Shown piece by piece: positions 23,100-36,485 of a stretch of DNA of 64,000 nt. Source of the stretch: Polytrichum commune (Eukaryota > Streptophyta > Polytrichopsida > Polytrichales > Polytrichaceae). The stretch lies in NCBI GenBank assembly GCA_950295325.1, contig OX485805.1, forward strand, positions 1,986,501 through 2,050,500, given 5' to 3'. The position numbers were made by a program, and so were the translations under genes. Positions within the stretch are counted from its first letter, which is position 1; the number at the start of each line of letters is the position of its first letter. Under the pieces are notes generated by a model. The model worked only from the letters and a program-made list of their open reading frames with translations, had not been told where the DNA came from and did not search any database.

Positions 23100-23850
23100 C
23101 AAGAGAAGGGAGGGAAAGAGAAGAAAAAAGGGTGGAGAAGGAATGTAAAGAAAAGCGCCACCCTGAATCGCCACGGCGCTTCAGGAGAGGCGGCGCTTCC
23201 ACAAGAGGCGCGGAGCGAAAGGTTGGCGGGAGAGAGAGAGAGAAAGGAGGAGAATGCTTGGCGGCTGGGGTTTTGTTACCCTCGGGAATTGGCCCCCAAC
23301 CGCGCGAATAGGGTGCCAACGTGATTAGGGCAGCAACGGGAATAGGGTTACGGGGAACCCTAACTCCCATCCCTCTAAGGAGTAAACCCTTAGCGGGTAG
23401 TACAATTTTGAATAGACTTTGGAGTAGCCTAAGGTATACATCAAATGAGGTATTCTAAAAAACTAAACCATTTATACAACTAATACATCTTTACAACGCA
23501 ACTTTATGCTAACACTAATACTTAATTCCTACTTACATGACACCATTAACTAAATTTTCCAAACAAGTTGAAGTCATTGGTTTCTCGTTTGTTTGAGCAC
23601 GTTATAAAAAAAATACAATTACGTGCCAAATACAATAGACTTTACCATTGATGCCAACAACTCACACAATATGCAATGAATAAAAAAGACAATCCCCACC
23701 CCCCAACATGAAATTCGGAAATTGAGGATATTTGATTGTGGAGCCTAAATGAATACCTTCCCCAAGTGCATATTGTGAGGGTTTGGAATTGCATGATCTT
23801 TATTTTAAAATGCTAACATGCTCAAGTTTTATAGGGTATCCCCTAGATAT
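23100..23850. other. Upstream region of gene A, no gene seen
   Basis: GC-rich and GA-rich near 23160-23260, then AT-rich. No supported coding frame. Confidence 0.35.
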
Positions 23851-24670
23851 TCACTTTGATGAATCACATAGTCGCCAATAAACCATGGATCGTGATATAT
23901 GTACTTGGAATGTGATATAAAAGCAAATCGGAGAACCACAACATCATATGAAGCCCTTCAAGCAATCATGTTGTTATTGAAGGTTCGCTCCAAGTATATT
24001 AGATAATGGCGCAAGACAAACTTGATGTTGTTTGTATATGGAGGTAGCACTGAACAACTACAAGATTTGGGGTTTAGGGTTTAGGGTTTAGGGTTTAGGA
24101 GTCATGGTTATAACATATTAATCTATCCAATATTAATGTACAACATTGACTTACTGGTGAGAAGAGTCTTATAGGAAGGTTATAGTAAAGATGATGTTGA
24201 GTATGTTAAGTTGTTATTTGGGACGTTTAAACGTGATATACTAATTGGTCTTGTGTTTATTCAAATAGCATTTCATGTTGTGGATGTTATTAAGACTTAG
24301 GGGTCTAACTTTGGATGTTTTGCTCCCTTTGATGAATCACATAGTCGCCAATAAACTATGGTTCGTGATGTATTTAATATATGGAATGTGATATAAACGT
24401 AAATCGGTTAAGCACAACATCAAATGAAGCCATGCAAGCAATCGTGTTGTTGTTCATTGTTCCCTTCACGTATATTAGATAATGGAGAAAGATATAAGAA
24501 ATGTTGTTTATATATTAAGAAGAGTCTAATAGGAAGGTTATAGTGACCACAATCTTGATCATGTGAATATGTTATTTGGAACGTCTAAACATGATATACT
24601 AATTGGTGTATGGTTTAGTCAATACGTATAATTTCATGTTGTGGATGCTATAAGGGTTTAGGGTTCAACT
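23851..24670. repeat. About 475-bp tandem duplication carrying telomere-type repeats
   Basis: The segment beginning TTTGATGAATCACATAGTCG at about 23862 recurs at about 24329, and both run on through GGAAGGTTATAGT and TGATATACTAATTGGT. GGGTTTAGGG tracts sit at 24068-24099, with a shorter one at 24652. Further short tracts occur at 24843 and 25275. Confidence 0.75.
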
Positions 24671-24839
24671 TTGGATGTTTTGTTCACACACATTAGTAAG
24701 CTTGAAGTGAACTTGAGGATGGATTCAATTAGCATGGAAATATTGAACTAAAAAGCGACATTGGTAGTTAGTATCCCCTTATCGACGTCCACATACATTC
24801 GTCATTGCCACACTTGCATGCGAGAGAAGAGGACAATAT

Positions 24840-25295
24840 TGTAGGGTTTAGGGTTTAGGGATGACAACATATTATATATAAAAGCTCTTGTCACTTGCAT
24901 TGTTGCAAATTCAGATTTGGAACAATAAATGAACTTTGTCATGACATAATTTGATTTCAAAATTAATAATTCCCCTTGCGAGGATCTTCATAACCACTTT
25001 AACTATTGTATTTAGTGACTCTTACCATAAGGCGTTACACAATGTTTAGACTTCTTTTGTCTACATATTGGTTAATGCCATACCGTAATGTTTGAATTAA
25101 AGTAGATCAATATCATCATTTAATATGTATATGATGCATTAGGGTGACATTGTAGAAGTTTTTGTTTGATCCATATATTAATTTGAGACTAGAGAAAGTC
25201 TGAATTTAACGAATATAGTGTTACATACGTTTATCATTGCCACACTTCCATGCGAGATAATAGAGCAATGTTCTAGGGTTTAGGGTTTAGGGGAG
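24840..25295. repeat. Interstitial TTTAGGG tracts and a short dispersed repeat
   Basis: Two GGGTTTAGGGTTTAGGG tracts at about 24843 and 25275 follow near-identical sequence (CATGCGAGAKAAKAGRRCAATRTT). The 60-bp repeat at 25163-25222 recurs at 30972-31031. Confidence 0.7.
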
Positions 25296-25299
25296 ACAA

Positions 25300-25970
25300 A
25301 TAAATAATTTTATTCATCATGACAATGGCCTCAAGCCTTGGAAACTCTCTCATAATTGCAGCCTCCAAATGGCCCCAACCCCACCGAAATAGGTTTGCAC
25401 TTGAAAGCATTGAATGGAGTTGTGGTTGGGTATACATATTGGTTAAAATATACCGTTGTGACACTTGAAAAAATTAATGTGGCCGCCACCCTTCCTCCCA
25501 ATGTCGTATGTCATATACACACAAAACCAAAAAAATATTAAATATCATAGACTAAATCATATGACGGCTGGGGTATGAGAGGGGCATTGAAAGATGCGCA
25601 TTTTCTACAATAAACAGAAAACGGGGAATTCTGTCAGGAGGTTTGAAATAACAAGGCGGGAAAGGCATCCAATGAGGAAGTCGGGCAAGTGGAGGTGGAT
25701 AGTATAAAGGGGCGCACCCCCCAAAAGTTGGTTTCTTTTTGCTCTTCTCCCACTCCTGAATTCGTAGAGAGAACTCTTAGTCGGAGCTGTACTTCGAGGT
25801 TCGTTCACGCTGTTGTTCATGAGGACCTATCCACAGCATGCAAGTCCGCAGTGAACTTTGCAATGAGCTGAAATTCCACACACCTCTCAATATCCGCTGC
25901 ATTATACGCCGCATTATACGCTGTATTATACGTCGATCGACACTAGTGTTGGCGGGTTCCAGTCTGACCC
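25300..25970. other. No gene seen
   Basis: Short frames only. Leads into the P1 array. Confidence 0.35.
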
Positions 25971-25978
25971 TTGTGAGG

Positions 25979-27230
25979 TTTGGGTCGGTCGACCCAAACC
26001 CCTCCAGTAGTGTGGGCGGGTTCTAGTCTCACCCTTGTGAGGTTTGGGTCGGTCGACCCAAACCCCTTCACTAGTGTTGGGGGGGGGTCTACTCTGACCC
26101 TTGTGAGGTTTGGGTCGGTCGACCCAAACCCCTTCACTAGTGTTGGGGGGGGGGTCTACTCTGACCCTTGTGAGGTTTGGGTCGGTCGACCCAAACCCCT
26201 TCACTAGTGTTGGGGGGAGTCTACTCTGACCCTTGTGAGGTTTGGGTCGGTCGACCCAAACCCCTTCACTAGTGTTGGGGGGGGGGTCTACTCTGACCCT
26301 TGTGAGGTTTGGGTCGGTCGACCCAAACCCCTTCACTAGTGTTGGGGGGGGGGTCTACTCTGACCCTTGTGAGGTTTGGGTCGGTCGACCCAAACCCCTT
26401 CACTAGTGTTGGGGGGGGGTCTACTCTGACCCTTGTGAGGTTTGGGTCGGTCGACCCAAACCCCTTCACTAGTGTTGGGGGGGGGGGTCTACTCTGACCC
26501 TTGTGAGGTTTGGGTCGGTCGACCCAAACCCCTTCACTAGTGTTGGGGGGGGGGGTCTACTCTGACCCTTGTGAGGTTTGGGTCGGTCGACCCAAACCCC
26601 TTCACTAGTGTTGGGGGGGGGTCTACTCTGACCCTTGTGAGGTTTGGGTCGGTCGACCCAAACCCCTACCCCACTGTGGGCGTTTATCGTAAAACCTTTT
26701 AGAAGGTTTGGGTCGGTCGACCCAAACTTTTTCGCACATCGTGAACGAATTGTTAATGGCCCTTACCCAAGGTATTCAGAAGGTTTGGACGGACAGAGTA
26801 GGAACCTTATCCCATCATATGTAATGTTTGGGTCGAGCGACCCAAACCTCATCCCAGTGTGGGTGGATTTACACTGTGAAAGTTTGGGTCGACCGACCCA
26901 AACCCTTTCCCGGTGTGGGTGGACTTACCCTGTGAAAGTTTGGGTCGACCGACCCAAACCCCTTCTGAGTGTGGGTGGGTTTACCCTGTGAAAGTTTGGG
27001 TCGGTCGACCCAAACCCCTTCCCCAGTTTCGGCGGTTGTAGTTGACCATGACAAGGATTGGGTCGGTCGACCCAAAGTTTTCCCCACAGTGTGATGGAAT
27101 TCTAAATGGTCCTCAACCCATCATTGTACAAGGTTTGAGTCGGTCGACCGGAACCTGACCCTATCCCACGGGCAAGGTGGGGATGGCCCTCAATCCCTGG
27201 TGCCACAGGGTTTAGGTCGGCCGACCCAAA
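25979..27230. repeat. P1 palindrome array, about 19 units
   Basis: Eleven near-identical units of 63-69 bp (25979 to about 26665) each hold one perfect P1 palindrome with spacer GT, followed by CCCTTCACTAGTGTT, a variable G run and CTACTCTGACCCTTGTGAGG. Unit length varies through the G run. Another eight more diverged units follow to 27230, with spacers GT, AG, AC and GC, the last three with damaged arms. Confidence 0.95.
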
Positions 27231-27410
27231 CTCCCACCCAAAATATTTTGTGGAACATTTTGTGGACTGGCGCACAGTATTGGGAGCTCACATTGCATTT
27301 GTGTTGCAAATGTCTTGATCCTCAGTGTCCCCATTCATCGTGATGTTTTGCATTTTCCAATATTTGATTCTTTTGGACCCTTACGTTGTGTCCATGTTTG
27401 TTGAGGTTTC

Positions 27411-30400
27411 ATGTGCATGTGTGTAGGCGTAATGGAGGGAGTTGGTGGAAGAGGGGATTCCTTCTCTGAAGACATGGGCAGCACCCAATCTCTGTCTGGG
27501 GATGAGCTAGACATTGTCGGGGAGGATAGTTTTGATGACAGTGCAGATGAAGGTCATTTGGGGAGTCCTTCGCCATCTGACCCTTTTTGCCCCATTGTGG
27601 AATGTGCGGGGCTTTCACGAGCTTCATGGGTGAATTTGGATGTGGTACTTGTTAATGACAGTGGAGTTGCTGTGACGGAGGGTATTTGTCGTAACACACA
27701 TCCACAAGATTGCATTGATGAACACCCCCTTGGCACCAAGGACGTTGGAGTTGTTATATTATAATCACTCGTACATTCGGAAGTCAATCCAACTCATAGG
27801 TTCTCGTTGCGAAGGTGGCCGTTGAGGAATGTGACAATTGAGGGGGTTAGCTTGCGCGACCATGAGCGACGACACGTCCAAATCCAACAGGAGCTCCAAG
27901 CAAACATTCGGCCACACAAAGGCCTTCGGAAGTACGAAACATTGACACGTCCTACTCCGTCTGCAAATAAGTGTAAACGTCAAAGGTTGCTCTGTGAGGA
28001 GTCTATTAGAGAAGTTGCTACGAAGGATTGTTGTGTACATCGTTGTTGCCAATTGTTCCCAAGAGATAAATTGAAGCCCATCCGTGAAGAAATGTGGCTT
28101 GGAGATTTCCGTCTAAGATCCACCAAAAACTTGATGTCCATAGGGCGATACATGTGAACGGAGCGGGTTGCAAGGTCATCACCCTTGAGAGCATAGACGT
28201 GTGTTGTACGGCATGGTACACCATTCATGGTGTGTCGAAAGCGGAATTTTATAGACAAGCCGTGTATGCCAATGAAGGCCGCCGTGCCCGTCACCATGGG
28301 AACATGGGCTTAAAGAAACCAAGAGAAGCAACGAGACAAGCAACAACCACTTTGGCAACCATCATTGTCCCCCTTGCCGATGCAATGCCGCACAAAACAC
28401 GCACACTCACAACCGGTGAAAAGGTTGTGGAGAAGGTTCTTCCTACAGGCACGAAATGGAAAGACATATTGTTGGACGTAAACGCAGTTGGCGAGAAGGC
28501 CGGGTTGGACCCAATTTCGTTGTCGAAACTGAGTGCTATCAAAAAATCTCGCTTTAGCGAATACATCACAAAAAGACGAGGCGACAAATTTGCCCGTTGT
28601 TCCAAATGCGAGAAGTTGAAACGCCTTCGAGATGCACACACGATGGGGACAGAGTCCTATGCCGCATATCAAATGAACTATTTCAAGCATGTGAACATGC
28701 AAGAGGCACACCGTAATGATTACTACACAAATAGAGCTTTGTCCATCTCCAGGCCTTTGGAAGTCCTTACAATCATCCATGACAAGATGGACCATGCCAA
28801 AACAGCCTCACCATGTTTTGCAAATCGAATCAAAGCCACGGACGGCCTTTTTAAGCTTCCTGTTTCGGTTACAGGTGATTTTGATAACAATTGCATTGCA
28901 TTACCTAAACACAAATTTGTGCGTTTAGGTTTGTACTTGGGGCCATACATGTACACCATGTGAATTTTTTGGTGTTATAGTTGAATATTAAACCATTGGG
29001 TTGCCTTTGCAGGAATGATTGCACATGGGTATGGTGATGTCAAATATGCTCATTATGCTCTTGATTTGTATCCGGCGGATTCAAACCACACGATAGGGTC
29101 ATTTGCAAAGCTTTTACGCGATTTGGAGAAACCGCCGTCCTATTCATCAAGATTGTTATTTGAAAACTCGGGATCAACACCTCTATATGAAGCGGTCTTG
29201 GATGGAAGAGATGTATGCGTGCACTCATTGCCGGAGCCACCAAGTGAAGATGTGATTGCCAAGAAGTTGCCCCCAACTCTGCGTGTCCAATTGGACAATT
29301 GTGCGAAGGACAATAAAAGTAGATATGTTTTTGCATATTGGTCGTTGTTGGTTGCGAAAGGCATTTTCAAGGAGGTTTTTGTGTCCTTTCTATTGGTAGG
29401 CAATCGCACGATGATATTGATGCGTCCTTTGGGCGGTGGAGCATGAAGTTGCGCGAGGAGGATTTTCCAACAATCCCATTGTTGATGAAGTCGTACATGG
29501 ATTTGGAGAACATTCCCGTCATCCCCCATATGATCGAGGAGGTTCCAGACTTCAAGGCATTTATAGAACCGTATATTCGAAGCGGAGCTCACCGATTGAT
29601 CGGGCATACGAAGGCACAACAATTTCGGTTCTACGTGCGTGACGATGGTGTCCCCGCCATGCAATACAAGTTGTTGTGCACATCACAAGACTGGAACCCG
29701 CCGGAGGGTCTCCTTGTATGGCGTGTTGATGGGGAAGGAAGGACGATGTTGCCTGACGGAGAGCCTAAGCCTTGCAAACCAATACCCATGAAGAATTTGG
29801 AGGACATTTGTAAAGGCATATCAGGCTTCATACAATATTGGGAGAGTTTGAGGGTAGCGGATGTTGGTGGATCGTGTTGGCTTCGTTACGGAAGTTGGAT
29901 ACAATATTGGACACGTGTTCGTGGCGCTTTGGCAAACCTTCATCAAGATACACCCCTTACTTTAAGGCATGGGTTTTGGCCACAAACACGTGTCAATGTA
30001 CAAGCTTCGGAGGCTAGTCGTTTGGGAAATGGAGAGGTTCGAGAGGAGTTTGATGTGGACGACCATTACGTGGGGCCTGCTAGTAGTCGTCCGCCACCAT
30101 CTTTCCGCATTGCAGTGGATTGTCATGAAGGTTATATGCTCATTTTGCGTCCTGGAGATGAGACATATGCAAAGCCAGTGTGGGTGGCAAGAGCTTTGTC
30201 CAAACCAAATTTTGTAACTTCCAGCCCTCATTTTCGACAAATACAAGTAGAGTACTACCGACCGACAGCATGGAATGAAGATGTTGTTCGGCATTATACA
30301 GGCTGGGATACAAACCCTAACTTTCGGTGGAAGGTGGATTCTGAGCATGGTCCATCTTGGGTAGATACAGATTTCATATTCATAGCATGGAAACCACGGA

Positions 30401-30498
30401 AAAATCATAGTGGATCAGTGTCCATCCCTCAAAAGTACATAACTTTTGCAAAAGACAACCTTGCTCGGATTGCAGAAGAAGCAACCCACGTTGAATGA
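27411..30498 (+). pseudogene. Broken DUF7869-like transposase-type gene
   Basis: Segments in order: 27411-27764 (acidic N-terminal part, in-frame TAA at 27762), same frame on to about 28120, frameshift at an A run near 28122, 28094-28874, a 138-nt GT-AG intron (28875-29012, phase 1), 29013 to about 29400, frameshift near 29400-29413, then to TGA at 30496-30498. Motifs include CCVHRCC, WYTIHGVSKAEFY, a CSKC zinc-like pair, LTIIHDKMDHAKT, RVQLDNCAKDNKSRYVF and SHDDIDASFGRW. The QLDNCxxDNK plus HDDID pair is characteristic of DUF7869-type proteins, which look like DDE transposases. That assignment is from memory of the family. With one nonsense and two frame lesions it is probably dead. A paralogue's tail is at 2-202. 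Confidence 0.65.
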
Positions 30499-33400
30499 GA
30501 AGTTGGTAGGATTGTGTTAGCATGATTATAGTGTAAACTGTAATTCGACGAATATATATTACTCATATGTGTGCTCCTCAAACTTGGGGCAAAGTTTGGG
30601 TAGAACTTGCGAATGCTATATTGTTTGGGGTTGGATGAATATCCATTTACTATATTTCAATACAGTTGTGAAGTTCATTTTTTTTATTAAGTTTGGGACT
30701 AAATTTTCCATTGAAGAAAAATGCATTTATTGCATGCACTTTGTATGTTGCAATGTCTATATTTTATTGACCATGCTAATAATAGAAATCATTTTATATG
30801 TTTCTTGGGTGAAACTAGTTTGGAGTGCTCTACCCAAAGTGTTTTTGTAGATGAAGTTGGTGTTGAGTGCTCTACCACATGTGCTTATGTCCACACATAA
30901 TAGATTTGGGATATTAGAACATATAATATATTTGAGATCGTTCTCAATATAGTTTCGGAACACGGAATGTTGTTTGATCCATATATTAATTTGAGACTAG
31001 AGAAAGTCTCAATTTAACGAATATAGTGTTCAATGTACCCTTGAACGAGATTGACAAGTGGTGCAAGATTGGAAGCCAAACACAGAGCTTGAAACATCAA
31101 TTGAAAACATAAGATTAGAAGCGGAAGCTTAGAGCAAGAATGCATTGGGGTAGAGAGTAAAACCCCAATGGAGGAGTGAGGTACTTTGCCTAGGGGGCTC
31201 AAACTCTTCTTATACTTGTGAGAGAGTGTCCCTGGTTGCTTAGAGCCTCAAAACCCTAGTCGGCCTAGTAACAACGAAACCAACCATAAATTAGCCTCCA
31301 CGAATTTTGACCTTATGAGTCATGAATCTAGTATTACCCTAGTAACATTTCCACCCTATCCCTAATCCATGTGGGTACTTGCCTAAAATTTTTAAAAAAT
31401 TGGCTCGGTAAATATCCCAAACTATGATGCTTCAACCGGCCATATTGCCGGTCTATTCTTCCTTGAACTGGACGATTTCCGATCTCGACAATTTTACATC
31501 GGTACCTCATCCAAATCATTGCGAACTCATTCGGGAATCTCCAAAGAAATTTGGCTAGCTCGTAACTAGCTAGTAACTAACATTGGTCCCAAGATGGACT
31601 GACTTTATGAAGAATCGATTCTTGCAGAAATATAAAATAACGATCTTTGAGTCCAAAATTTCAGGAAGCATTTGTGTGCCCTTGGACAATTTGGTCATCG
31701 CATGGGATTGGGAATCGTGTCATCTTGTTTCCCGTTAGCAATTGTGAATTCATTCTAAATTGTGAGAGCATGAAAGGTAAGAGTTGAGTCCAGTATTTCA
31801 GGAAGCATTTGATTGCCCCATGACAATTTGGCCATGAGATGTGATTGGGAATCGTGTCATCCTGGTTCCCATTAGTGATTGTGAATCCAAGAAATTTACA
31901 AGGAATGACAAATAATGTTGGGTTAGCATTTACTGTCGGTGACACTATATATCATATTAGTACTGAGCAAGACAATTAGAATCGGTGACAGTAGCCTTGT
32001 AGAAAGTATATTTACAGTAGTTATGTTCTGTTGAAACTCCTCAAACATGTCATATGAAGGAGGTGCTGTAGGACTTGAGAATGATGACACCATGACACAA
32101 AACCAATCAATTTCTGCCCATGGTCTCCAATGCTACACCTCTCTTACACTGCAACCATTGGTTAGAAACATCAGAAGACCAGGCTTTTATTTGGTGACTG
32201 AGGAATACACAACTATGCTTAAGCTCACACCACTATATATGAGTCCACAATCTACACCAAGTCTGATGCTGCTGCACTTCAAACAAAGGAAAAACACTTT
32301 CTCGACAGTATATATTTCCCGCCATTTGCTACTGACTTGTGTGTACAAATGTGCATTTAACGGGCACAGGAGTGAGGAGATACGAAATCCACAAAGAACT
32401 TCGAGTATTGTCTTCATATTGGTTCATGTACATTCTTCACACACAAAAACCCATAACCAAGTGATTCTTGAAGCAATCACGCGCAAACATGGCCAGTGCC
32501 AGCTTGTCTGGGCATCAATTTGGAGCATTGTTGTGCTCATCTTCAGCTTCTACATCCGACTAGCTCTCCAATACCTTGAAGTAGTTTGTCAACATATTTG
32601 ACGAGTTCTTTCAACTGGCCACTTGAATCCGGCCTTGCAACTCACTCTCACCTTCGTTTCAAGATTACAAACTTAGCCCTTGTAGGTCCAAGAGGCCCAT
32701 TAGGGGCCTCAAGGTGTCACAAGGAGGGATTTCAGGTTACTCATTCATGTTTTTAGCTAAGGGTGTTCAAAAAATGCTATCTAATTGTTCCATGCATCAT
32801 ATGCATCATTCCGATTGGAGGGTATGTGTATGTAATCTGTGCTTGTTTGAATGACCTACACTCAAATACAGAAGGCATTCAACAATCATCATTATTACAC
32901 ATGACTTTATTTCACTTCCTCTTCTAAAACGATTATGTCAAACATGATTTAATATCATAGATTAAAAAAATAAATTGCTTGTCAGGGGTATGTATAAATC
33001 GTTGCATGTCATGTATAAACCCAACCTTGGTCCTTTAAGGGTTAACCTCTCCAAACCATGTAGGATTTGAAAGCACTATGAGGGGTTCATTTTGGATAGC
33101 TTGTATCACTAATGGAAAAAAAAAAGAAAAAAAAAAGCTTGAATATGAAACAAAAATTTATACAAGCTAATCAACATAACCTTCACTCCAAAGCTAAAAT
33201 ATATATCACAACACCAATCCCTTTGTCCAACTCTAAACAATCCCCCAAGACTCAATAGCGATAAAGGAAGGAGATTGACAACAATTGGGATGTCCCTTAG
33301 ATGTCTCTTCTTGTCCAACACAAGAGTCGGTGATTGGAATGATAGACTTGTTGAGTTTGTACCATCATAGGAACTATATCCGGGCAATGGGGTATAGGAA

Positions 33401-33814
33401 ATAACAAGCAAATCATACAGTAAAATAAGCGATAGCCACGTTTTGAAAATTCAAGAGAATTTTGAGAATTACATTGACCTTGCAAAGGAATACCCAATTG
33501 TCTTCCATAAAAAAATAGGTACAACCATAGATGATACGTGAAGGAATATAACTTACAATCTATGAAATATTTGACACTTTTAGCCACCATTCTACACATG
33601 GTTGTAAAATTCTTTTTTTTAATCTTTCAAACCATGTTGTATGTAGTTTTTTTTTTGGCCTTGCGACATTAACAGTCATATGATACTTGAAAATGATTGT
33701 CTATGAATCAAAATCATGTACATGGATTCATGCCATGTCAAATTGTTAACATTAATATTTAGATTGTGTGGATGTAATCTTAATGTGCTTTGTAACAACT
33801 TTCTTTCCCTAACA
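30499..33814. other. Gene-poor stretch with small duplications
   Basis: Contains the short repeat 30972-31031 (copy of 25163-25222) and a direct duplication of about 137 bp (31658 and 31796, shared word ATTTCAGGAAGCATTTG). The longest frame, 32047-32601, shows no domain. Confidence 0.4.
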
Positions 33815-34055
33815 TTGCTAAGCCTCATGCGGACTTACTCTTTAAATTAAATAAAGAGATTTCATGATTCATGAGGACCTTGCTTTGACACAAAGGGCCG
33901 CTTTCCATAGGGAGCCAAAGCCAATTTGGGAGTTTGACATGGCATGTGTGAATCCATGGTCGTGATTGATCTAATCCACTAAATCAACCTCAAGGCCTTT
34001 ACATAATCGAGGCTCGGCTCACGACCCTCAAATTCATATTCTAATGCACTAAGGA
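33815..34055 (+). repeat. Dispersed coding relic (KPHADLLFL), copy 4
   Basis: Matches 10912-11150 over most of its length and 1560-1714 in its first half. The frame has small indels. It abuts the start of repeat R copy 2. Confidence 0.6.
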
Positions 34056-35545
34056 ATGTATGGTCCAAGGAAGTGAGTTGATTTGGATCAGCACGGAAAT
34101 CCAATTTGCATATGTACCCCATGGGAAATTCTACAAATTACAATTTCCAAGTACCAACAACGAAGGCAGTTTTGCCTTGACTCACATGCACCGTACCTTC
34201 CAAGTATGGTGGATGCCCTTTTACCGTTCCTCAGATCTATTTTGCCTCTAATCTTACGTGGACACCTATATTTTAATGGTGTATGGTTGCGTGTGAATCT
34301 AAGAGCGGACATCAAAAAAGAGATTGGACTATTGCTCCGATATTGTTAACCATTCTAAGCATAATAGTCTACATAATTGAGGGGACCCGTATAATTATTT
34401 ATTAACTCAAAGAATATTCATTTTGACGATGAATAGGAGATTCACATGAGCCTTGAAAATAATGACAAAAGTGACTATGGCATGATTTGGATTTGTTGAT
34501 CATCTTGCACCAATTGTGTGTTTCAGATCCTACCATAAGTGGGTGCAAAGCTAAAAGCCTTTGTTTAAGACTCACTTACGTTACTAAGGTAGTCTCTCAT
34601 AGAAGAGTTCTCCTACAGGTATAGCCCTCCACTAGGCACTACGGGCGCAAGCACAGTTAAATACACAACTCCGGTGCCCTGGATAGGTTTAATGAAAGTG
34701 ATTCAAAACTATACACTAACTTTAAAATGTTGGGAAGGAGAAATTCACAAACATATGAAAAACTCATTGATCTACAAAGTGAAGCAATTTATGTTGACAA
34801 AATGTTTTTCAAGAAAAGTCTACATATTTTAGAAGACATTGCAAATAGTTTGCAAGTAGGTATATTGAACACGTAATTGTCTAAAATTTGTATAAAATAT
34901 GATTAAATTAAATTAAATGGATTAACTTAAATAGATATTGCCTCAAATAGCCATCACCTTTTAAGAAATACTTTTAATGATAAGTTTTGAAGATCTCATT
35001 TTGATATTCTATATTTGAGTACCTAACACAAGTAGGAGCCATGAAAAGAATTGCCATTGTAAACAACACTTTGCTATAATTGCTTTTAGAGGATTAACCA
35101 AAAAACTTATGATTTTAATATACTTGAGCACTATTTGTGTATACTTGACCATGCTTGCTCCACTACCATATTATAAGTATTTAGATACTTTGTCTTCTCT
35201 TGACCATGTGTATACGTGACCATGCTTACTCCCGTTGTCTGATACTATCAATTTCCCACATATGACAGCAGTTTGTAGTCAGTCAGACAACTAGGAACAA
35301 ATTGAAAGTTAGTATAACTTTACCACATATGACATCAGTCTGTACTCAGACATTTAGGAACAGAATATAGGTTCGTAGAGTCCCACATATGCCACATTCT
35401 GGGGCCTACCACTTTGCTTCGTAGGCTGGGATTTCTTTCGGCACTTTGCGGCCCTTGATTAGAATGGATCGAATGGCTAATACATTAGGCGACATCAAGA
35501 CTATGCAGCGAACGGGCTTTCCAATGTTGGCACGCACCCCTTCTT

Positions 35546-35740
35546 GCCCATTGATTACAATGCATCCAATGGCCCATACATTAGGAACATCGAGTGCATA
35601 GAAACCGCTTGCCCATTGATTACAATGCATCCAATGGCCCATACATTAGGAACAGCGAGTGCATAGAAACCGCTTGCCCATTGATTACAATGCATCCAAT
35701 GGCCCATACATTAGGAACAGCGAGTGCATAGAACCGCAAG
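35546..35740. repeat. 65-bp tandem repeat, three units
   Basis: Units start at 35546, 35611 and 35676 (GCCCATTGATTACAATGCAT). It occupies the same position in repeat R as the 219-bp tandem in copy 3. Confidence 0.9.
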
Positions 35741-36485
35741 TTGCATCGAACGCAGGTCCATCGCATAAACAGCGACTCCATTCTTGGCTCACAATGATAC
35801 TGTATATGCTGTTGAACTATTCACTTGCTGTTCCTTGCATTCATCTCTCGCATAAAGCTCGCTCAGTTGGTTGCTTTGTTTGTTTCATTATCCAGTCTAG
35901 CTTTGCGGTCGCTTTGGTTGTAACAGGATAGACCTTCTTCACGGCCACTTGTTAGCAACGAGAACTGCTAGTATGCTCACTGTGTTGTAGATGACCTCTT
36001 TGTCTTCTCTGAAGTCGACTCCCCACCCCATCGCCACTCATCCTTGCCGATCTTACACAAGATTAATTGCTGTCCTAGGTGGAACGCTCTCAGTTCTAAT
36101 ATTCGACCTCCAGTGATAATTGGCTTCTCTCCTTGACCTAGCTCATTCGACTTAGTAGGATTACTCACGCTGAAGAAGGGCTTAATTTTGGCAAAAGGGT
36201 CTGGAAACTTCTTCAGCCAATATATAGTGTACTGGAGATCCTACAATTGATGTGCGTGTCAAGCTGGACTTGTTTGACCACAAAATTTATATTGGTTCCA
36301 ATTTGTATAAGTTAGGCTGAGCGAGTGTTGATGATTTGTATTGAAGGATGTATATACCCGTACTGACAGCCCGCCCGTTGCGCTGATTCTGATCAGAATC
36401 TTTGATTGTTTCCCAGCTGCAAGATTTCCCACAACTGAGCCCCATTCACTCAGCTACATACACCACCCGGCACTCCCAAATCCTC

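Noticed and set aside
25926-26500. Repetitive ORFs reading FGSTDPN, VWVDRPK and LGRSTQT
   Set aside because: These are the three frames of the P1 palindrome array. All units are periodic repeats with no gene structure.
25979-26665. CRISPR-like array of palindromic repeats
   Set aside because: The intervals between palindromes are the same sequence in every unit, so there are no spacers. It is a satellite-like array.
28291-28795. Minus-strand ORFs of 116 and 161 codons
   Set aside because: They are antisense shadows of the transposase-type gene on the plus strand.
32047-32601. 184-codon plus-strand ORF starting at ATG
   Set aside because: No motif, biased toward random-looking composition, no second copy and no splice support.
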